Shown here: positions 30,258 to 33,844 of the stretch, in pieces
Layout: every line of letters starts with the position of its first letter
Numbering within the stretch: the stretch's first letter is position 1
Assembly (NCBI RefSeq): GCF_000603945.1
Contig: NZ_AXCW01000002.1
Coordinates: 1 to 33,844 of the forward strand
Direction: 5' to 3'
DNA length: 33,844 nucleotides
From: Actinotalea ferrariae CF5-4
Lineage (GTDB): Bacteria > Actinomycetota > Actinomycetes > Actinomycetales > Cellulomonadaceae
Translations under genes and position numbers: made by a program
Notes under the pieces: generated by a model
Database searches by the model: none
What the model saw: the letters and a program-made list of their open reading frames with translations, nothing else
Told to the model about the DNA's origin: nothing

Positions 30258-31814
30258 GTGACCGAGATCGCCCAGAACCCTGCGCCCGTCGACGGCGCGC
30301 TGCCCGTCGAGGCCGCGCACGCCGACCGGGCCGGTGCCGAGCGACCCGACGGTCGGGACCGACCTGAGGCCGCGGGAGCGCGCACCGCGGAGATGACGCC
30401 GCGGGAGCGGCTCGCCGTCGTGCTGCTCCTCTTCTCCGCGTTCGTCGTCATCCTCAACGAGACGACGATGAGCGTCGCCCTCCCGCCCCTCATGGCGGAC
30501 CTGGGCATCACGGCCGGGACGGCGCAGTGGGTGACGACGGCATTCCTGCTGACGATGGCCGTGGTCATCCCGATGACCGGCTTCGTGCTCCAGCGGATCA
30601 GCACGCGTGCCGTGTTCCTCACCGCGATGGGGCTGTTCAGCGCCGGGACGCTCCTGTCCGCGCTCGCGCCCGTGTTCGCGGTCCTCATCGCCGGCCGGGT
30701 GGTCCAGGCCACCGGCACAGCGCTGATGATGCCGCTGCTCATGACGACGGTGATGAGCGTGACGCCGCCGGCCCGCCGCGGCCGGACGATGGGCAACATC
30801 TCCGTCGTGATCTCGGTGGCGCCGGCGCTGGGCCCCACCCTCAGCGGCGCGGTGCTGGCCGTCCTCCCGTGGCGCGGCCTGTTCTGGATCATGCTGCCCA
30901 TCGCGCTGGGTGCCCTCGCGCTCGGCGCCCTGCGGCTGCCCAACCTCACCGAGCCGCGCGCCGCCCGGGTGGACCTGCTCTCGGTGCTCGTCTCCGTCTT
31001 CGCGTTCGGCGGCCTCGTGTACGGGCTGAGCCAGCTCGGCGAGTCCGCGGGCGAGGGGAGCGCCGCCCTGGCCTGGGGGTCCATCGTGGTCGGGCTGGGC
31101 TCGCTCAGCTTCTTCATCGCGCGGCAGCTGCGGCTCCAGGCGACCGACAGCGCGCTGCTGGACCTCCGCACCTTCACGGCGCCGACCTTCCGCGTGGCCG
31201 TCGCGCTCATGGGCGTCAGCATGATGGCGCTGTTCGGCACGATCATCCTGCTGCCCCTCTACGCCCAGGACGTGCTGGGACTGGAGCCGCTGCAGGCCGG
31301 GCTGCTCGTCCTGCCCGGCGGGCTGCTCATGGGTGTCGCGGCACCGTTCGTCGGCCGGGCGTTCGACCGGGTCGGGCCGCGCCCGCTCCTCGTCCCGGGT
31401 ACCGCCCTGGTCGCCTCCGCGACGTGGGGGCTCGCGACGCTGAGCGCCGACAGCGCGCCCTGGGTGCTCCTCGTGTGCCACGTCGTCATGAGCGGCGGCC
31501 TGGCGCTGATCTTCACGCCGTTGTTCACCTCGGCGCTCGGCTCGCTGAGCCCGCGCCTCTACCCGCACGGGAGCGCGGTCATCGGGACGGTGCAGCAGGT
31601 CGCCGGCGCCGCCGGCATCGCGCTGTTCGTCACGGTCATGACCCTGCAGTCCGTGCGGCTGGCCGACGCCGGCGCGGAGGTGGTCGCCGCGACCGCGGGC
31701 GGGATCCACGCCGCCTTCCTCGTGGGCGCCGTCATCGCGACGCTCGCGATCCCGGCCGCGCTGGCCTTCCGCGCCCCCCGGTCGACGGCCGCTCCGGTGA
31801 CGCCCGGGCACTGA
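30258..31814 (+). CDS. MFS drug-resistance transporter, DHA2 (14-TMS) family
   Basis: A 518-aa proton-coupled exporter of the EmrB/QacA type. Residues 1-~45 are polar (EIAQNPAPVDGALPVEAAHA), followed by helices that start LAVVLLLFSAFVVILNETTM and the characteristic TTMSVALPPLMADLGI region. Motif C-like sequence APALGPTLSGAVL and the 'WRGLFWIMLPIAL' after it are present. The end of the protein (AAFLVGAVIATLAIPAALAF) completes 14 helices. The substrate is unknown, though such pumps remove lipophilic cations and drugs. GTG at 30258 has GGACGGAG upstream; the frame is open further upstream but that part looks non-coding. It starts about 195 bp after the divergent HVA1 gene and its stop lies 33 bp before the next lipoprotein gene, possibly in one unit. 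No adjacent TetR or MarR regulator is seen. Confidence 0.93.
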   Translation: MTEIAQNPAPVDGALPVEAAHADRAGAERPDGRDRPEAAGARTAEMTPRERLAVVLLLFSAFVVILNETTMSVALPPLMADLGITAGTAQWVTTAFLLTMAVVIPMTGFVLQRISTRAVFLTAMGLFSAGTLLSALAPVFAVLIAGRVVQATGTALMMPLLMTTVMSVTPPARRGRTMGNISVVISVAPALGPTLSGAVLAVLPWRGLFWIMLPIALGALALGALRLPNLTEPRAARVDLLSVLVSVFAFGGLVYGLSQLGESAGEGSAALAWGSIVVGLGSLSFFIARQLRLQATDSALLDLRTFTAPTFRVAVALMGVSMMALFGTIILLPLYAQDVLGLEPLQAGLLVLPGGLLMGVAAPFVGRAFDRVGPRPLLVPGTALVASATWGLATLSADSAPWVLLVCHVVMSGGLALIFTPLFTSALGSLSPRLYPHGSAVIGTVQQVAGAAGIALFVTVMTLQSVRLADAGAEVVAATAGGIHAAFLVGAVIATLAIPAALAFRAPRSTAAPVTPGH

Positions 31815-31846
31815 CGCGCTCGGGCTCTCCTGCCTAGGCTGGCCGG

Positions 31847-32782
31847 GTGCAGGGCCAGACGCCGGACCGGTGGCACCGGGAGACACCGCAGGTCCTCGGC
31901 GCACCCCGGCGCCGGAGCGTGCCCCGCCGGGTCGCCGGGCTCCTGGTGACCGCCCTCGCCGTCGGCGCCTGCGGCACGTCCGCGGGCGCACCCGCGCCGA
32001 CGTCGGCCGCGGCGGACGGCGCGCTCGACGCCGAGGCCCTCACCGCGGAGATCCGGCAGAGCCGGTCGGACTGGGGCGTGCGCCGGGTGCAGGTCCGGAT
32101 CCACAACGCTTCGGACGAGCCGGTCGACGTGGCGACCGCGACGCTCGAGACGTCGATCGTCGACAGACCGACGACGTCGGACCCGGCACGGGGCCGTCCG
32201 GTGCCACCCGGCCGCTACCGCGACTTCCCGGTGGACCTCGGCGGGCCGGTCTGCCCGGCCGGCGAGGCGCCGTCGTCGTCGGTGCTGGTGCGGGCCGCCG
32301 ACGGGCGGGAGGTGACGCTGACCCCGGGCGACCCACAGGGTCACCTGCCCCGGATCCACCGGGAGGACTGCGCCGAGCAGCGCGTCCGGGAGGCCGTGCG
32401 CCTCGAGCTGGGCCCGACGGTGACCGCCGAGCAGCGCGACGGCCGCCTCGTCGGGGCGCTGACGCTCACGGCGACCGCCGTCGACCCCGACGTCGAGGTG
32501 TCCGTGACCCGCGTGGACGGGACCGTGCTCCTCCTGCCCCTCGGCGCCCCGTCCTGGTCGCCGCCGGAGCTGCTCCGCGTCGGCCCGGCACCCGCCACGG
32601 CGGTCCTGGAGTTCCTCCCCGCCCGCTGCGACCCGCACGCCGTCGCGGAGGACAAGCGCGGGACGTACCTGCCGGTCCACGTCACGCTCGACGGCGAGGC
32701 ACAGCCCGTCGTCCACCTCCGCTCCCCCGACCCCCTGCGGGGGCAGGTGTACGACCACATCGCCGCGGCGTGCGGCTGGTGA
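31847..32782 (+). CDS. Putative secreted lipoprotein of unknown function
   Basis: A 311-aa protein. A basic N terminus (PRRRSVPRRVAG) precedes a hydrophobic stretch LLVTALAVGAC with a lipobox-like end (V-G-A-C42), so it is probably a lipoprotein with an unusually long n-region. The mature part has Thr/Ala/Pro-rich spacing, then beta-rich blocks with paired cysteines: VRIHNASDEPVDVATATLET, GPVCPAGEAPSS, HREDCAEQRVREAV, FLPARCDPHA and HIAAACGW (disulfides likely). The pattern 'VQVRIHNASDEPVDV' looks like an immunoglobulin-like or fibronectin-type beta sandwich with a tandem second copy around VRLELGPTVTAEQ, but I do not recognise the family. GTG at 31847 has TAGGCT six bases upstream (31835-31840), and CTGACG (31811-31816) at a plausible -35, so a leaderless start is likely. 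It may be a surface-associated protein; no role is proposed. Confidence 0.75.
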   Translation: MQGQTPDRWHRETPQVLGAPRRRSVPRRVAGLLVTALAVGACGTSAGAPAPTSAAADGALDAEALTAEIRQSRSDWGVRRVQVRIHNASDEPVDVATATLETSIVDRPTTSDPARGRPVPPGRYRDFPVDLGGPVCPAGEAPSSSVLVRAADGREVTLTPGDPQGHLPRIHREDCAEQRVREAVRLELGPTVTAEQRDGRLVGALTLTATAVDPDVEVSVTRVDGTVLLLPLGAPSWSPPELLRVGPAPATAVLEFLPARCDPHAVAEDKRGTYLPVHVTLDGEAQPVVHLRSPDPLRGQVYDHIAAACGW

Positions 32783-32792
32783 ACACCGCAGC

Positions 32793-32844
32793 GCATCGAG
32801 AGGCAACTATTGACATTCGATAGATCCCTCTCGACACTCGATGC
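32793..32844 (+). promoter_or_regulatory. Promoter of the DUF2975-XRE pair with nested inverted repeats
   Basis: TTGACA (32810-32815) is a perfect -35; 17 bp later GACACT (32833-32838) is a plausible -10, six bases before the ATG at 32845, implying a leaderless mRNA. Around it lie two pairs of inverted arms: TCGAGAGG (32796-32803) with CCTCTCGA (32827-32834), and GCATCGA (32793-32799) with TCGATGC (32838-32844). A copy of the TCGAT core also sits between (32817-32821). A direct repeat, T(T/C)GACA(T/C)TCGAT, is spaced 21 bp (32810 and 32831). The AT-rich 32805-32826 stretch stands out. Binding by the co-encoded XRE protein would cover the -35 and -10. Confidence 0.75.
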
Positions 32845-33345
32845 ATGACACTGACGCGTGGGGCCGTGGCGCTCCTCCGGGTCCTCCTGGTCCTGCTGTT
32901 CCTGGCGACCGTCGTCGGCCAGACGCTCTCCCTGCCCGGCGAGCTGTCCTCGCTGGCCGACGCCGAGGCGCCGGCGGTGGCCCGGCTGCGCTGGCCCCTG
33001 ACCGTCGCCGCCGTGCTGGGCATGGTCTGCGTCCAGGTCGTCATCGTCTGCACGTGGAAGCTCCTCGGCATGGTCCGGGCGGACCGGATCTTCAGCCGCG
33101 ACGCCTTCGCGTGGGTGGACGGGATCGTGTGGGCGCTGGTCGCGGCCTGGCTCGTGCTCGCGACCGCAGCCGGAGCCCTCGTCCTGACGATCTACGTCAC
33201 GCCGGAGATCCGCGACCCCGGCATCCCGATGATGCTGGGCGGCATGGTGCTCGTCGCGAGCGTCGTCGTCCTGCTCGTCGTCGTCATGCGCGCACTGCTG
33301 CGCAGCGCGACCGCCCTCCGGGACGACATGGACGCGGTGATCTGA
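32845..33345 (+). CDS. DUF2975 membrane protein
   Basis: A 166-aa protein with four likely membrane helices: LLRVLLVLLFLATVVGQTL (about 10-28), WPLTVAAVLGMVCVQVVIVC (about 50-70), WVDGIVWALVAAWLVLATAA (about 90-110) and MLGGMVLVASVVVLLVVVMR (about 130-150). The loop after the second helix, KLLGMVRADRIFSRDAFAWV, is characteristic of DUF2975 proteins, which sit in operons with a small XRE regulator. The role is unknown; control of the partner regulator at the membrane is a common suggestion. ATG at 32845 fits the promoter geometry above; the overlapping ATG at 32841 is in another frame. Its stop overlaps the next gene (TGATG), so translation is coupled. Confidence 0.9.
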   Translation: MTLTRGAVALLRVLLVLLFLATVVGQTLSLPGELSSLADAEAPAVARLRWPLTVAAVLGMVCVQVVIVCTWKLLGMVRADRIFSRDAFAWVDGIVWALVAAWLVLATAAGALVLTIYVTPEIRDPGIPMMLGGMVLVASVVVLLVVVMRALLRSATALRDDMDAVI

Positions 33346-33560
33346 TGGCCATCGTCGTACGGATCGACGTCGAGCTCGCTCGACGCAAGATGAGCGTCGG
33401 CGAGTTCGCCGAGCGCGTCGGCCTGACGCCGGCGAACGTGGCCGTCCTCAAGAACGGCCGTGCGAAGGCCGTCCGCCTCAGCACGCTCGACGCGATGTGC
33501 CGGGTGCTGGAGTGCCAGCCCGGCGACCTGCTGGAGTGGGTCGACGACGAGCCGTCGTGA
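33345..33560 (+). CDS. XRE-family (YozG-like) transcriptional regulator
   Basis: A 71-aa single-domain Cro/C1-type helix-turn-helix. AIVVRIDVELARRKMSVGEF is the first helix segment, AERVGLTPANVAVLKNGRAK is the helix-turn-helix with the recognition helix, and VRLSTLDAMCRVLECQPGDL completes the family signature. ATG at 33345 overlaps the DUF2975 stop as TGATG. It is expected to bind the dyad elements at its own promoter (32793-32844) and repress or tune the pair; DUF2975 may modulate it. The target beyond the operon is unknown. Confidence 0.92.
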   Translation: MAIVVRIDVELARRKMSVGEFAERVGLTPANVAVLKNGRAKAVRLSTLDAMCRVLECQPGDLLEWVDDEPS

Positions 33561-33617
33561 CGGGTGGCCGGGACCGACCCGCCCCGCCGTGCGCGCCGGG
33601 AGGCGGAGGGGGACTGC

Positions 33618-33844
33618 TCAGGTCCAGTGGCGCGGACGCCGGAGCCCGAGGCCGAGGCGCGTCCGGTCGTCCCCCCGCGTCCCGTCGACCTGCGGCTGCG
33701 TGAGGTAGAGGGCCTCGGTGAGATCCGCGCCCGCGACGTCGGCGCCGCGCAGGTCCGTGCCGAGCAGGTCCGCCCACCGCAGGTCGGCGTCGCGCAGGTC
33801 CGCACCGAGCAGCAGGGCCCCGCGGAGGTCGACGGCCCGCAGGT
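33618..33844 (-). CDS. Pentapeptide-repeat protein, C-terminal part (5' end outside window)
   Basis: Read on the minus strand the visible frame gives LRAVDLRGALLLGADLRDAD then LRWADLLGTDLRGADVAGAD and LTEALYLTQPQVDGTRGDDR, ending in LRRPRHWT and a TGA (TCA at 33618-33620). The A(D/N)LXX pentapeptide pattern, giving a right-handed beta helix, is unmistakable. Some such proteins mimic DNA and protect DNA gyrase, others have no known role, and nothing here indicates which. About 75 C-terminal residues are seen; the start lies beyond base 33844. It is convergent with the XRE gene. Confidence 0.88.
   Translation of the reverse strand, partial: LRAVDLRGALLLGADLRDADLRWADLLGTDLRGADVAGADLTEALYLTQPQVDGTRGDDRTRLGLGLRRPRHWT

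Noticed and set aside
1-33844. An anti-phage defence system or toxin-antitoxin pair
   Set aside because: I looked for restriction enzymes, helicases, nucleases, retrons, TIR or CBASS-like genes and toxin-antitoxin pairs; the CPBP protein, pentapeptide-repeat protein and XRE/DUF2975 pair are the nearest candidates and none has defence context.

Overview
The window is 33.8 kb of very GC-rich DNA, roughly 73-75 % by eye. It is densely coded, with many GTG starts, short or overlapping gene junctions and strong third-position G/C bias. The gene content fits a Gram-positive actinomycete: a hemD-hemB-hemL run, a CsoR/CopZ/CopA copper operon, an ABC-2 exporter, actinobacterial CPBP and lysyl-PG-flippase-like membrane proteins, and a LacI-controlled CUT1 sugar importer without its own ATPase. 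The style is closest to Micrococcales such as Cellulomonas and relatives, but that placement is inference. I see no rRNA, tRNA, phage, insertion sequence, integrase or CRISPR array. This is chromosomal housekeeping plus carbohydrate-use DNA rather than a mobile island.

Layout. Bases 1-2834 hold tetrapyrrole synthesis: the 3' end of hemD, then hemB and hemL, translationally coupled. Bases 2872-5216 hold a DksA/TraR-type zinc-finger protein, a small membrane protein and an intracellular GH13 enzyme. Bases 5321-6937 hold a chemoreceptor. Bases 7051-10333 are the copper-efflux operon csoR-copZ-copA, preceded by a five-copy 10-bp repeat and a near-canonical CsoR operator. Bases 10353-12181 (minus) are a two-gene ABC-2 exporter. 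Bases 12388-17517 carry a CPBP intramembrane protein, a membrane PAS-GGDEF cyclase and a large flippase-like protein with a degenerate kinase-like domain. Bases 17654-18518 (minus) are two small proteins of unknown role.

Bases 18721-24332 form a sugar-use locus: LacI regulator, lipoprotein binding protein, two permeases and a clan GH-J (GH32-like) enzyme. The lipoprotein probably captures a fructose-containing or related sugar, the permeases import it with an ATPase encoded elsewhere, and the cytoplasmic hydrolase cleaves it. Strong hairpins separate binding protein from permeases and close the operon. Bases 24407-26706 are an SDR oxidoreductase and a DNA photolyase with a period-19 inverted-repeat array between them. 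Bases 26738-28755 (minus) are a frameshifted flavin oxidoreductase and a NagD-type HAD phosphatase. Bases 28935-33844 hold an EamA exporter, a TUDOR-like (HVA1) small protein, a DHA2 MFS exporter, a putative lipoprotein, a DUF2975/XRE pair with an elaborate promoter dyad, and the end of a pentapeptide-repeat protein.

I do not see a clear new multi-gene system. The most interesting signals lie between and around genes. One is a recurrent TAnnnT-N6/7-start arrangement that implies leaderless mRNAs. Another is a set of tandem repeats that duplicate stop codons. Others are the helically phased decamer array upstream of csoR, the 19-bp-period hairpin array, and the nested dyads at the DUF2975/XRE promoter. 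Among the proteins, the pseudokinase-flippase fusion and the frameshifted LLM oxidoreductase stand out.
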